Assembly (NCBI RefSeq): GCF_944377805.1
Contig: NZ_CALWFZ010000011.1
Coordinates: 1 to 62,675, forward strand
DNA from: an uncultured Mediterraneibacter sp.
GTDB lineage: Bacteria > Bacillota > Clostridia > Lachnospirales > Lachnospiraceae
Direction: 5' to 3'
Length of the DNA: 62,675 nt
In this document: in pieces, positions 26,837 through 34,514 of the stretch
How positions within the stretch are numbered: position 1 is the first letter of the stretch
Layout of the letters: the number at the start of each line of letters is the position of its first letter
The notes under the pieces: model-generated
Seen by the model: the letters and a program-made list of their open reading frames with translations, nothing else
The model's database searches: none
Told to the model about the DNA's origin: nothing
Position numbers and translations under genes: made by a program

Positions 26837-28198
26837 ATGAAAAAAGGACAGATATTTGAAGGAACGATAGAGAGAGTAGATTTTCCGAATAAAGGACTTG
26901 TATATATTTCAGAGGAAGACCGGTATGTGACTGTAAAGAACGGGATTCCGGGACAGAAAGTGCGGTTTGTCATTAATAAATTCAAAAGAGGGAACGCTGA
27001 GGGGAGACTTCTGGAGGTTGTGGAAAAGTCTCCGCTGGAAACAAGAAAACCGATATGCAGTATCTTTCCGGAGTGTGGGGGATGTATGTACCAGACCATG
27101 ACCTATGAAGAGCAGATGAAGATGAAAGAGGGACAGATCAGACGTCTCATGGATGAAGCAGTCAATGGAGAGTATCTTTTTGAAGGTGTGAAGGCGAGCC
27201 CGAAGGAGTTCGGCTATCGTAATAAGATGGAGTTTTCCTTTGGGGATGAATATAAGGACGGTCCGCTCTCCCTTGGGCTTCATAAAAAGGGAAGCACCTA
27301 TGATGTGCTGACTGCTTCCGACTGTAAACTGGTTCATGAAGATATGAATCAGATTCTTCTCTGCGTGCTTGAATATTTTCGGGAGCGAGGTGTGGGATAT
27401 TACAAAAAAATGCAGCACATCGGGTATCTGCGTCATCTTCTCCTAAGACGGGGAGATACGACGGGAGAGATGCTGGTGAATCTGGTTACAACTTCTCAGG
27501 AGGAGCACGACCTCACGCCTCTTACAGAGAAGCTGTTATCTCTGTCTCTCGAGGGAAAGATTGTGGGAATACTTCATATCATTAATGATTCCCTGTCCGA
27601 TGTGGTGAGAAGCGATGAGACGAGAATTCTCTGGGGACAGGATTATTTCTATGAGAAACTTCTCGGACTTGACTTTAAAATCACTCCATTTTCCTTTTTT
27701 CAGCCTAATTCAAAAGGAGCGGAAGTGCTCTATAAAACAGTGAGGGACTATATCGGAAACATTCGCGATATGACGGTGTTTGACCTTTTCAGCGGAACCG
27801 GTACAATCGGACAGGTGCTGGCTCCGGTTGCGAAGCAGGTAATCGGAGTAGAGATTGTTGAAGAGGCAGTGGAGGCGGCGAATGAAAACGCAGCAAGAAA
27901 CGGCATTTCCAATTGTAAATTCATAGCAGGCGATGTATTTCAGGTGTTGGATCAGATTACAGAGAAACCGGATGTGATCGTTCTGGATCCACCCCGGGAT
28001 GGAATACATCCGAAGGCGCTGTCGAAGATCTTGAGCTATGGAGTGGATAAGATCGTGTATATCTCGTGTAAGATGACGAGTCTGGCAAGAGACCTTGAGA
28101 TGATGCAGATGGCAGGGTATCGCGTGGAACGGGTGACGGCGGTGGACCAGTTCTGTGAGACGGTACATTGCGAGGTGGTAGCTCTGCTTACCTTTTAA
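26837..28198 (+). CDS. rlmD: 23S rRNA (uracil-5-)-methyltransferase, RlmD/RlmCD family
   Basis: A 453-residue SAM-dependent methyltransferase. It has an N-terminal TRAM-like domain (about 1-55), [4Fe-4S] ligands in CSIFPECGGCMYQ (about 70), and catalytic-domain motifs FFQPNSKGAEVLYKTV, FDLFSGTGTIGQVLA, VIVLDPPRDGIHPKAL, and the nucleophile region IVYISCKMTSLARDLEM. It methylates uracil C5 in 23S rRNA (U1939 and/or U747 by analogy). The true start at 26837 follows GGAGAGGA; the in-frame TTG at 26825 lies inside that site. Confidence 0.92.
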   Translation: MKKGQIFEGTIERVDFPNKGLVYISEEDRYVTVKNGIPGQKVRFVINKFKRGNAEGRLLEVVEKSPLETRKPICSIFPECGGCMYQTMTYEEQMKMKEGQIRRLMDEAVNGEYLFEGVKASPKEFGYRNKMEFSFGDEYKDGPLSLGLHKKGSTYDVLTASDCKLVHEDMNQILLCVLEYFRERGVGYYKKMQHIGYLRHLLLRRGDTTGEMLVNLVTTSQEEHDLTPLTEKLLSLSLEGKIVGILHIINDSLSDVVRSDETRILWGQDYFYEKLLGLDFKITPFSFFQPNSKGAEVLYKTVRDYIGNIRDMTVFDLFSGTGTIGQVLAPVAKQVIGVEIVEEAVEAANENAARNGISNCKFIAGDVFQVLDQITEKPDVIVLDPPRDGIHPKALSKILSYGVDKIVYISCKMTSLARDLEMMQMAGYRVERVTAVDQFCETVHCEVVALLTF

Positions 28199-28212
28199 TA
28201 TTTAATATTATT

Positions 28213-28245
28213 ACAACACAATTGAAACATAATCGAAACAAAATC
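28213..28245 (+). promoter_or_regulatory. three 11-bp direct repeats upstream of the dehydrogenase pseudogene
   Basis: Head-to-tail units ACAACACAATT, GAAACATAATC and GAAACAAAATC occupy 28213-28223, 28224-28234 and 28235-28245. The 11-bp phasing is typical of OmpR/PhoB-family response regulators. Related units precede the response-regulator gene and the gene at 32752. Confidence 0.6.
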
Positions 28246-28276
28246 CCCTTAAGGTCAATAAAAAAGGAGATCTACT

Positions 28277-29195
28277 ATGAGAGCAGCAATTTATATGGGA
28301 AAAGAAAATGTAGAAATACATGAACTGCCAAAGCCTGTCTGTGGGGATAACGATGTTTTGATTCAGAATATATATTCCAGTATTTGCGGAACTGATGTGG
28401 CCGTATATAGGCATGGCCCAATACAGGACATAGGATTACTGTAGGAGGCGAGTTTGGGCACGAAACGGTGTCCAGAGTAGTGGAGATAGGGAAAAATGTT
28501 TCCGAATTTACGTTGGGAGAAAGAGTCTATCCATATCCTCTTTTAGCAAAAAACGATACAAAAAGGGCGGGGACTATTGGTGGGTTCTCGGAATATATTC
28601 TTATCCCAAACGCAAAAAGAAACTATTCGTTGTACCCGGTGCCGGTAAAGATTCCGGATAAGCTGGCAAGTTTAATAGAACCGTTCACCGTAGGATGCAG
28701 GGCAGCACGCCGTGCGCAGCCAAAAGAAGGAGAACAGGCAATCGTGTTTGGAAGCGGAACGATTGGACTGGCTGCGGCGGTAGCGCTTCAGTATTTTGGT
28801 ATAAGGAAAAAGCAGAGGCGTATTTTGGAACGGCACATGGACTTTCGGGAAGGACAATGAATGTAGACGTTTTTCTGGATGCCGCGGGAGATGAAAGAAT
28901 TCTGGAGACTTTTATGAACCAGGGGAAAATTATAAGCCGTTTCGTGACCGTAGCGGTAAATAATAAACTGAGACAGTTAGACCTGCTTCATTTGACATAC
29001 GCCCAAAAAAGTATTATTGGCTCCGGTGGTTACTTTCCGGAAGATGTTCAGGATGTGATGAGAATTATGGAAGGCAGACAGTGGGACCTCCAGAAAATGA
29101 TTACCCACGAATTTCCCCTGACTGAGATTAGCAGAGCGATCCGGACGGCTTCAGATCCGGAAAAGGCTCTGAATGTCGTAATAAGTTTTCAATGA
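28277..29195 (+). pseudogene. zinc-dependent alcohol/sugar-alcohol dehydrogenase, frameshifted and internally deleted
   Basis: The gene starts with AAAGGAG and ATG 28277 (MRAAIYMGKENVEIHELPKP, then SSICGTDVAVYRHGP). Lesion 1 lies near 28418: the frame runs into a TAG at 28441-28443, while the next frame continues NTGHRITVGGEFGHETVSRV, consistent with loss of one base in a C-run. Lesion 2 lies near 28800: after the Rossmann motif FGSGTIGLAAAVALQYFG the frame changes and about 25-30 codons usual for the family are missing before EKAEAYFGTAHGLSGRTMNV. The C-terminus (VDVFLDAAGDERI) is intact. The parent resembles galactitol-1-phosphate/threonine-type medium-chain dehydrogenases. Confidence 0.85.
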
Positions 29196-29234
29196 TTTGT
29201 TTCCAAATTATTATTTTATAAAACCAGATAAAAA

Positions 29235-29261
29235 TAAACAAAACTGAAACAATTCTATGAT
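29235..29261 (+). promoter_or_regulatory. 11-bp direct repeats replacing the -35 of the response-regulator promoter
   Basis: TAAACAAAACT (29235-29245) and GAAACAATTCT (29246-29256) abut, with a -10-like TATGAT at 29256-29261 and no good -35. This is the arrangement of a promoter activated by an OmpR-family regulator and suggests autoregulation of the two-component system. Confidence 0.6.
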
Positions 29262-29308
29262 ATAGTTACGCCACATGAAAAAGCATAGGTAATCAGGAGG
29301 AACGATTT

Positions 29309-29980
29309 ATGATCCATATTCTTGTGGTTGACGATGATGCTGCGTTAAACCAGAGCATCTGTGCATATTTAAATGACAGCGGATATGAAGCAAAAGGCTG
29401 CTTAAATGCAGAGAGCGCTTATGATGCCATGTACAACAGCCTCTATGATCTTATTATTTCAGATATTATGATGCCCGGAACAGACGGGTTTGAGTTTGCG
29501 AAAACAGTCCGTGGTCTGAACCGTACGGTTCCCATTCTGTTTATGAGTGCAAGGGATGACATTCCGTCAAAACAGAAAGGATTTGATATTGGAATTGATG
29601 ATTATATGGTAAAACCCCTTGATATGAGCGAACTTTTGATGCGGGTGAGGGCGCTTCTGCGGCGGGCAAATGTGGCGGAAGAGCGGAAGCTGAGAGTTGG
29701 AAATCTGCTTCTGGATGCGGATGCAGTGTCTGCTACTCTGGATGACAATGAGATACCGACTACGACCAGAGAATTTAATATTCTGTATAAGATGTTGTCT
29801 TACCCAAATCATACGTTTTCAAGAGCCCAGCTTCTGGATGAATTCTGGGGTGTGGAAAGTGAAACGAGCCTGCGGGCCATTGATATTTATATCACAAAAC
29901 TCAGAGATAAATTTTCCGTATGCGACTGCTTTGAGATTAAAACCGTGCGGGGGCTTGGGTATAAGGCGGTGACGAAGTGA
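29309..29980 (+). CDS. OmpR/PhoB-family response regulator
   Basis: A 223-residue regulator. The receiver domain (1 to about 120) has acidic residues in ILVVDDDAAL, the phosphoacceptor Asp in DLIISDIMMPGTDGFEFA, the Thr/Ser switch FMSARDD and the Lys in DYMVKPLDMSELL. The C-terminal winged helix (about 130-223) has TTREFNILYKMLSYPNHTFS, RAIDIYITKLRDKF and TVRGLGYKAV. It overlaps the histidine kinase gene by 1 nt (TGATG). Tandem 11-bp repeats lie upstream. Confidence 0.94.
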   Translation: MIHILVVDDDAALNQSICAYLNDSGYEAKGCLNAESAYDAMYNSLYDLIISDIMMPGTDGFEFAKTVRGLNRTVPILFMSARDDIPSKQKGFDIGIDDYMVKPLDMSELLMRVRALLRRANVAEERKLRVGNLLLDADAVSATLDDNEIPTTTREFNILYKMLSYPNHTFSRAQLLDEFWGVESETSLRAIDIYITKLRDKFSVCDCFEIKTVRGLGYKAVTK

Positions 29981-31071
29981 TGCATGATGAAATGCCGTAC
30001 AGAGTGAAAGAAACGCATTTTCCGATCCGTATTTTTATTATTATATTAGTAAGCCTGCTTATTGTCGGGGCTTTCCACACACAGATTATTGTGCTGTATG
30101 AAATATATGACGCACAACTGAATAATTATGTGCAGGTTGCCCTGATCTGTTTGTATTGGATACTGGTTTCTGTTCTGATCACTATATATATTAAATCCCA
30201 GATAAAAAAACTCTATGAGGAGCCTGTGAAACGGATGGCGGAAGCAGCAGGAAAAGTGGCGAAGGGCGATTTTTCGGTATATCTTCCATTGATTCACACA
30301 GCGGAGAAAATGGACTATGTAGATGTTATGATTACGGATTTTAATAAGATGGTGGAGGAGTTGGGGAGTATTGAAACTCTGAAAGTGGACTTTTTTACAA
30401 ATGTATCCCATGAGATCAAGACGCCTCTTTCTGTGATACAGAATTATGCCAAGCTGTTGAAGAAACCGAATCTTACAGATGAGCGCAGACAGGAGTATTT
30501 AGAAGCTATTACGAAAGGAACAGACAGACTGTCCAAACTGATTACGAATATGCTGAAGCTGAACAAGCTGGAGAGTCAGAAGATCGCGCCCATTCCGGAA
30601 GCCTATGATTTATGCAGGCAGCTGGAGGAGTGCGCTATTTCCTTTGAACAGATATGGGATCAGAAGAATATTGAATTTGAGGCGGATTTTGAGGACAGTG
30701 CCATGATCTATGCGGATCATGAACTGATGGATCTGGTGTGGAATAACTTGCTTTCCAATGCGTTTAAGTTTACGGAACCGGGTGGTACGGTTTGTATGAC
30801 ACAGACATCGAATGAAGACTATATAATGGTTACCGTTTCTGATACCGGGTGTGGGATGTCACAGGATACTATGAAGCATATTTTTGACAAATTTTATCAG
30901 GGAGACTCGTCCCATGCCACGGAAGGCAATGGTCTGGGCCTCTCTTTGGTACATCGCATTCTGCAGATAACGGGAGCGTCGGTAATGGTAGACAGTAAAG
31001 AGGGGAAAGGAACGACTTTTACGGTAAGGATTCCGGCAGAGAAACAAGTGGAAAGGAGCGCAAGGGGATGA
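29980..31071 (+). CDS. sensor histidine kinase
   Basis: A 363-residue membrane kinase with two transmembrane helices (FIIILVSLLIVGAFHTQIIV near 15 and ICLYWILVSVLITIYI near 55) and only a short extracytoplasmic loop. A HAMP-like region follows, then the H-box NVSHEIKTPLSVIQNYAKL, N-box NNLLSNAFKFT, G1 SDTGCGMSQD and G2 GNGLGLSLVHRIL. The small sensor suggests sensing within the membrane or through a partner; the membrane proteins downstream are candidates. ATG 29980 overlaps the regulator stop; a GTG at 29977 is possible. Confidence 0.92.
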   Translation: MHDEMPYRVKETHFPIRIFIIILVSLLIVGAFHTQIIVLYEIYDAQLNNYVQVALICLYWILVSVLITIYIKSQIKKLYEEPVKRMAEAAGKVAKGDFSVYLPLIHTAEKMDYVDVMITDFNKMVEELGSIETLKVDFFTNVSHEIKTPLSVIQNYAKLLKKPNLTDERRQEYLEAITKGTDRLSKLITNMLKLNKLESQKIAPIPEAYDLCRQLEECAISFEQIWDQKNIEFEADFEDSAMIYADHELMDLVWNNLLSNAFKFTEPGGTVCMTQTSNEDYIMVTVSDTGCGMSQDTMKHIFDKFYQGDSSHATEGNGLGLSLVHRILQITGASVMVDSKEGKGTTFTVRIPAEKQVERSARG

Positions 31072-31601
31072 ATGAAATGACAAAGAGAAGATTCATAGGA
31101 TATGAATATCGGGAAGTTTCCGTTCCAAAGTATCTGGCGTCTCTGTGTGCGGACAGCTATCCGTGTTTCGGCTGGGAAGCAGACGGCAATCCCGCTCAGA
31201 ATCAGGGGAAATCAGGGGACATAAACCTGCGTTTTAAAAGAGACCATAAAATTACAAACAAAGCGGAACTGACACGTCTGCAGAGGCACTTTGACGATTG
31301 CGTCAAACAACTGGAGGCGCTGGAACGGTCAAAAACATCAGTGCCATCTATTATAGCGCTGATAATCGGATTGATAGGAACAGCATTTATGGCGTTGTCT
31401 ACTTTTGCGGTAACGGCGCAGCCGCCCCATATACTGGCGTGTATTGCTTTTGCTGTTCCGGGATTTACAGGTTGGATCCTGCCGGTCTTTTTATATAAAA
31501 AGCTTGTTGTGGAAAGAAGGAAGAAGCTGTATCCATTGATTGAGCAGAAGTACAAAGAAATTTACGACATATGTGAGAAAGGAAACAGTCTTTTGTTCTA
31601 A
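31068..31601 (+). CDS. membrane protein coupled to the two-component system
   Basis: A 177-residue protein whose ATG overlaps the kinase stop (ATGA). It has a soluble N-terminal part (about 1-85, with a coiled-coil-like LTRLQRHFDDCVKQLEALER), two transmembrane helices (IIALIIGLIGTAFMALSTFA; ILACIAFAVPGFTGWILPVF) and a basic C-terminal tail. Family not recognised. Translational coupling to the kinase suggests an accessory or effector role. Confidence 0.75.
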   Translation: MNEMTKRRFIGYEYREVSVPKYLASLCADSYPCFGWEADGNPAQNQGKSGDINLRFKRDHKITNKAELTRLQRHFDDCVKQLEALERSKTSVPSIIALIIGLIGTAFMALSTFAVTAQPPHILACIAFAVPGFTGWILPVFLYKKLVVERRKKLYPLIEQKYKEIYDICEKGNSLLF

Positions 31602-31680
31602 AGAAATACGGGCTGAAATAATCTTTTTTTAAAATAGAAATGTGGTATGTTTTTTCAGAAAAATCAAGTGTAAAGAAAAG

Positions 31681-32592
31681 ATGAAGGAGGGGCGGCAATG
31701 CCTTGAAAGCCGCTGGAATAGAATGAAGAAAGGCTTTAATCATCTGACAGTCTATCTTGGCGCGGTTGTTATTTCCGTATTGTCCATATTACAGGTGAGC
31801 CGCGAATTGCTGCCTCGGGCTATTGGAATTGCGGTATACTTTTTAGCAGGGGTGTTGTTAGCTGTGTCCTGCATTTTCTTATATCAGGATTTGAAAAAAG
31901 GAATTGTCGAAAAGATACTCAACAATATAAAAAAGAATCCGTTTGGAGAGCGCTTTTTTGATGATTATACATTCCGGACAGTTCTGACTACCCTGCCGGC
32001 TTTTCTGATCAATGTAGCTTACACTGTGTACAATGGCGTGATCGGTATTATAAATCAGTCAGCGTGGTTCATTACAATGGCTGTCTATTACAGCCTTCTT
32101 GGGATCATGCGCTACCGAGCGGTGAATACTGGAAGAAAAACAGCACATATGGAAGATCGACGGCTGATCAGAAAAAAAGAACTATCAGTCATGAAAACAG
32201 ATGGCGTTTTGCTTTTGTTATTAAATATTGCTTTAATCGGGGTCATTATATTGACAATCGTGAAGGATACAGCTAAAAGATACCCGGAGATCATGGTTAT
32301 ATCTATAGCCGCGTACACCTTTTATAAAATAATCACATCAGTGATAAATATGATCAAGGTGAGAAAATCACAGTCTCCTATTCTGATCACAATCCGGAAT
32401 ATCGGCGTGGCTGACGCGCTGGTATCCGTTCTGACACTTCAGATGACGATGCTCGCTTCTTTTCAGGAGAGAAGTACCCTGGACATAAACCGGATGAATG
32501 CCATAACCGGACTTGCCGTATGCATTCTCATATCACTTCTTGGAGCCAGAATGATTTACTATTCCGGCAAAAGAGATAAAAAAGAATCCTAG
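31681..32592 (+). CDS. polytopic membrane protein of unknown function
   Basis: A 303-residue protein with about eight hydrophobic helices (LTVYLGAVVISVLSILQVS; IAVYFLAGVLLAVSCIFLYQ; VLLLLLNIALIGVIILTIV) and no catalytic motif that I recognise. The start is uncertain: ATG 31681 has only a weak ribosome site, and ATG 31723 and GTG 31642 are also in frame. A good site, AAGGAGG (31683-31689), precedes an out-of-frame ATG at 31698 that reads Met-Pro-stop. It follows the two-component operon by 80 nt. Confidence 0.65.
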   Translation: MKEGRQCLESRWNRMKKGFNHLTVYLGAVVISVLSILQVSRELLPRAIGIAVYFLAGVLLAVSCIFLYQDLKKGIVEKILNNIKKNPFGERFFDDYTFRTVLTTLPAFLINVAYTVYNGVIGIINQSAWFITMAVYYSLLGIMRYRAVNTGRKTAHMEDRRLIRKKELSVMKTDGVLLLLLNIALIGVIILTIVKDTAKRYPEIMVISIAAYTFYKIITSVINMIKVRKSQSPILITIRNIGVADALVSVLTLQMTMLASFQERSTLDINRMNAITGLAVCILISLLGARMIYYSGKRDKKES

Positions 32593-32616
32593 GCAGGGTT
32601 CTTTTTTTATGTTTTT

Positions 32617-32638
32617 GAAACAATTCTAAGACAATTCT
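32617..32638 (+). promoter_or_regulatory. 11-bp direct repeats, distal pair upstream of the gene at 32752
   Basis: GAAACAATTCT (32617-32627) and AAGACAATTCT (32628-32638), head to tail. The first is identical to a unit in front of the response-regulator gene. Confidence 0.6.
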
Positions 32639-32669
32639 CAAATTCTGGTCTAGTGCAATTAATATTTTT

Positions 32670-32691
32670 AAAACAATTTCAAAACAAAAAC
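32670..32691 (+). promoter_or_regulatory. 11-bp direct repeats, proximal pair upstream of the gene at 32752
   Basis: AAAACAATTTC (32670-32680) and AAAACAAAAAC (32681-32691), head to tail. A TAAAAT at 32706-32711 could be the -10. Confidence 0.5.
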
Positions 32692-32751
32692 TAAGTAGAA
32701 GAAATCTAAAATGCGCTTGTAACAAAAAGGAAAAAGAGGAGGTCTTCAAAG

Positions 32752-33120
32752 ATGAAGAAGAGTAATTTTGTAGCGATGATTCTTGGAATTATCAGTTGTC
32801 TGTTTTTTGGATTGGGAATGTGTATGGCAATGATTCCGGAGTGGGATGCTTTTACATCAGGAGTTGTCGTTGGATGCGTGGGTATTGTCTTTGCTCTGAT
32901 CACAGTATTTGTGTGGAGAAAAATGGAGCATAAAGATCCGATTAAGATTACGGGGAAAGCAGTTCTGACAGTGATTGTCAGTATTATAGGAACCCTTGCC
33001 CTGGGAGTTGGAATGTGTTTCTCTATGGTGTGGGGGAATATGATCCTGGGTATTGCGGTTGGTATAATCGGAATCATTATTCTGCTGTGCCTGATACCGC
33101 TGTGCAAAGGATTGAAATAA
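32752..33120 (+). CDS. small four-helix membrane protein with internal duplication
   Basis: A 122-residue protein with four hydrophobic helices. Two halves are alike: LGIISCLFFGLGMCMAMI (about 8-25) and VSIIGTLALGVGMCFSMVW (about 76-94), each followed by a glycine-rich helix (VVVGCVGIVFALITVFVW; GIAVGIIGIIILLCLIPL). GGAGG precedes the ATG. Two pairs of putative response-regulator operators lie upstream, so it is probably a target of the adjacent two-component system. Function unknown. Confidence 0.75.
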   Translation: MKKSNFVAMILGIISCLFFGLGMCMAMIPEWDAFTSGVVVGCVGIVFALITVFVWRKMEHKDPIKITGKAVLTVIVSIIGTLALGVGMCFSMVWGNMILGIAVGIIGIIILLCLIPLCKGLK

Positions 33121-33235
33121 AACGGTTAAATACCGATCTGCGTGAACATTTACATTTATATTTTTGAGGGATATGAGGGAAAATAAGTGCGGACAGAGGA
33201 AATCCTGCAAATGTAAGCATAAAAGGAGGTTCGTT

Positions 33236-34180
33236 ATGTGTACTTGCATCACCTACTTAAATGGTGACTTTTACTTTGGACGCAATCTTGACCTCGATTG
33301 TTCTTTCGCTGAGGCAGTCACAATAACACCGCGCAATTTTCCGTTGGATTTTCGGAAGGCCGGGAGATTAGAGCACCACTATGCCATGATAGGTATGGCA
33401 TCGAAGAACGACAGTTTTCCCCTTTATGCTGAGGCGGTCAATGAAAAGGGTCTGTGTATGGCGGGATTGAATTTCCCGGGAAATGCGTTTTATCGCAAAC
33501 CGGCGGGACAAAACCTGGGGATTGCCTCATTTGAAGTGATTGCCTGGATTCTCGGGAAGTGTGCGTCTGTGTCGGAGGCAGAAGAGTATCTGAAGCAGAT
33601 GACGATCGTTGACAGTGCGTTTTCTGAGCGGATGGTGTCGGCTCCGCTTCACTGGATGTTGGTAGACCGTGAGAAATGCCTCGTCATTGAGCCGGTTCGG
33701 GAGGGGCTGAAAGTCTATGACAATCCCTTTGGTGTCCTGACCAATAATCCGCCCTTTGAGTATCATAGAATGAATATGAATAACTACATGAACCTGTCGC
33801 CGAAAACTCCGGGGAACCATTTCACAGATAAGCTGGAGCTGAAGCCCTATGGACAGGGGCTGGGCGCTTTCGGGCTTCCGGGGGATTCGTCGCCGGCGTC
33901 GCGCTTCGTGAGGGCGGCATTTCTGAAATGTAATTCTGTGGCCCCGAAAGAGGAAGGGGCAAGTGTCGCACAGTTCTTTCATGTGCTCGATGCTGTAGCG
34001 ATGGTGCGCGGTGCTGTAGTGACAGAGCAGGGGACTTACGATATCACCATGTATTCTTGCTGCGTGAATACCAGGACGGGCGTGTACTATTACAAGACGT
34101 ATGATGATGTGCAGGTGCGGGCTGTGGATATGAATGGGGAAGATCTTGAGGGGGATAAGATGAAAATATATGAATTGTGA
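33236..34180 (+). CDS. bsh: bile salt hydrolase/choloylglycine hydrolase (Ntn hydrolase)
   Basis: A 314-residue Ntn hydrolase. After Met removal, Cys2 (MCTCITYLNG) is the N-terminal nucleophile. Conserved neighbours are FYFGRNLDLD (Arg and Asp of the active site), ITPRNFPLDF, GLCMAGLNFPGNAFY, LHWMLVD, VLTNNPPFEYH, LPGDSSPASRFVRAAFL and AMVRGAV. Overall it is close to the C. perfringens conjugated bile acid hydrolase pattern. It would cleave glycine or taurine from conjugated bile salts in the cytoplasm. ATG 33236 is fixed by the catalytic Cys2 and AAAGGAGG upstream. A penicillin V acylase-like specificity cannot be excluded. Confidence 0.92.
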   Translation: MCTCITYLNGDFYFGRNLDLDCSFAEAVTITPRNFPLDFRKAGRLEHHYAMIGMASKNDSFPLYAEAVNEKGLCMAGLNFPGNAFYRKPAGQNLGIASFEVIAWILGKCASVSEAEEYLKQMTIVDSAFSERMVSAPLHWMLVDREKCLVIEPVREGLKVYDNPFGVLTNNPPFEYHRMNMNNYMNLSPKTPGNHFTDKLELKPYGQGLGAFGLPGDSSPASRFVRAAFLKCNSVAPKEEGASVAQFFHVLDAVAMVRGAVVTEQGTYDITMYSCCVNTRTGVYYYKTYDDVQVRAVDMNGEDLEGDKMKIYEL

Positions 34181-34203
34181 AAGAGGTAATGAAAGAGTGA
34201 AGA

Positions 34204-34296
34204 GGAAAAAAGCGATTGCGTCATCATGCAATCGCTTTTTCATAAAAACAAAAGTTCAAAAATATTTTTCAACTCACAGATATGAAATATCTGACA
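34204..34296 (-). ncRNA. candidate crRNA-like regulatory RNA (CreR/CreA type) upstream of the type I-C operon
   Basis: On the minus strand, 34295-34266 is a degenerate CRISPR repeat: GTC, stem AGATAT/ATATCT (34292-34287 with 34283-34278) with loop TTC, then GTGAGTTGAAAA. The array repeat has GTC, stem GACCTC/GAGGTC with a 5-nt loop, then GTGAGTTGAAAG. The stem bases have changed but still pair fully, and the 11-nt handle produced by Cas5c cleavage would match 10/11. A pseudo-spacer (from 34265, ATATTTTTGAACTTTTG...) runs into the terminator at 34240-34206. A promoter at 34331-34303 places the start at about 34296, the first base of the element or next to it. The predicted RNA is about 90 nt. 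No experiment supports it yet. Confidence 0.7.
34206..34240. terminator. bidirectional intrinsic terminator between bsh and the cas regulatory region
   Basis: AAAAAGCGATTGC pairs with GCAATCGCTTTTT around TCATCAT. U-runs are present on both strands (plus: TTTTT; minus: TTTTTT). It ends bsh transcription, and on the minus strand it ends the crRNA-like RNA. Confidence 0.88.
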
Positions 34297-34302
34297 AGAC
34301 TA

Positions 34303-34331
34303 AATGTATCATATAAAGTTCAACATTGCAA
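34303..34331 (-). promoter_or_regulatory. promoter of the crRNA-like RNA
   Basis: Minus strand: -35 TTGCAA (34331-34326), 17-bp spacer, extended -10 TGA-TACATT (hexamer 34308-34303). The CRISPR array promoter also uses TTGCAA with a 17-bp spacer. The distance from the -35 start to the repeat start is 36 nt here and 35 nt at the array. Confidence 0.65.
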
Positions 34332-34387
34332 TAAAAATCATTTTATATTTTTGAATTTTATATTTTTAAAATTACTATTTATGTTGC

Positions 34388-34416
34388 TTGCGATTCACAG
34401 GAGTATATGTTATAGT
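34388..34416 (+). promoter_or_regulatory. predicted cas operon promoter
   Basis: -35 TTGCGA (34388-34393), 17-bp spacer, extended -10 TGT-TATAGT (hexamer 34411-34416). The predicted start near 34423 gives a leader of about 185 nt before cas3 with an early 11-bp hairpin (34436-34465). Confidence 0.55.
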
Positions 34417-34430
34417 TGATTTGTGGATAA

Positions 34431-34508
34431 AGAAAAAGGTTAGGTGTTTGGCCCCACCTAACCTTAAGAAGTCATTTCAAACCCTGTTAGTTCCGAAATA
34501 ACCACCAG
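34431..34508 (-). ncRNA. candidate small RNA antisense to the cas3 leader
   Basis: On the minus strand a consensus promoter is followed by about 43 nt that can fold (GUUAUUUC with GAAAUGAC, one G-U pair). An ideal intrinsic terminator then ends the RNA: AAGGTTAGGTG (minus, 34465-34455) pairs with CACCTAACCTT (34446-34436), followed by TTTCTTT. The resulting RNA of about 78 nt lies wholly inside, and antisense to, the predicted cas leader. No open reading frame with a ribosome site was seen. It resembles no family I can name; a toxin RNA of CreT type or an antisense regulator are options. Confidence 0.6.
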
Positions 34509-34514
34509 TGCTAT

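Noticed and set aside
34205-34465. A short open reading frame or toxin peptide in the cas regulatory gap
   Set aside because: No frame with a ribosome site longer than a few codons was seen on either strand.
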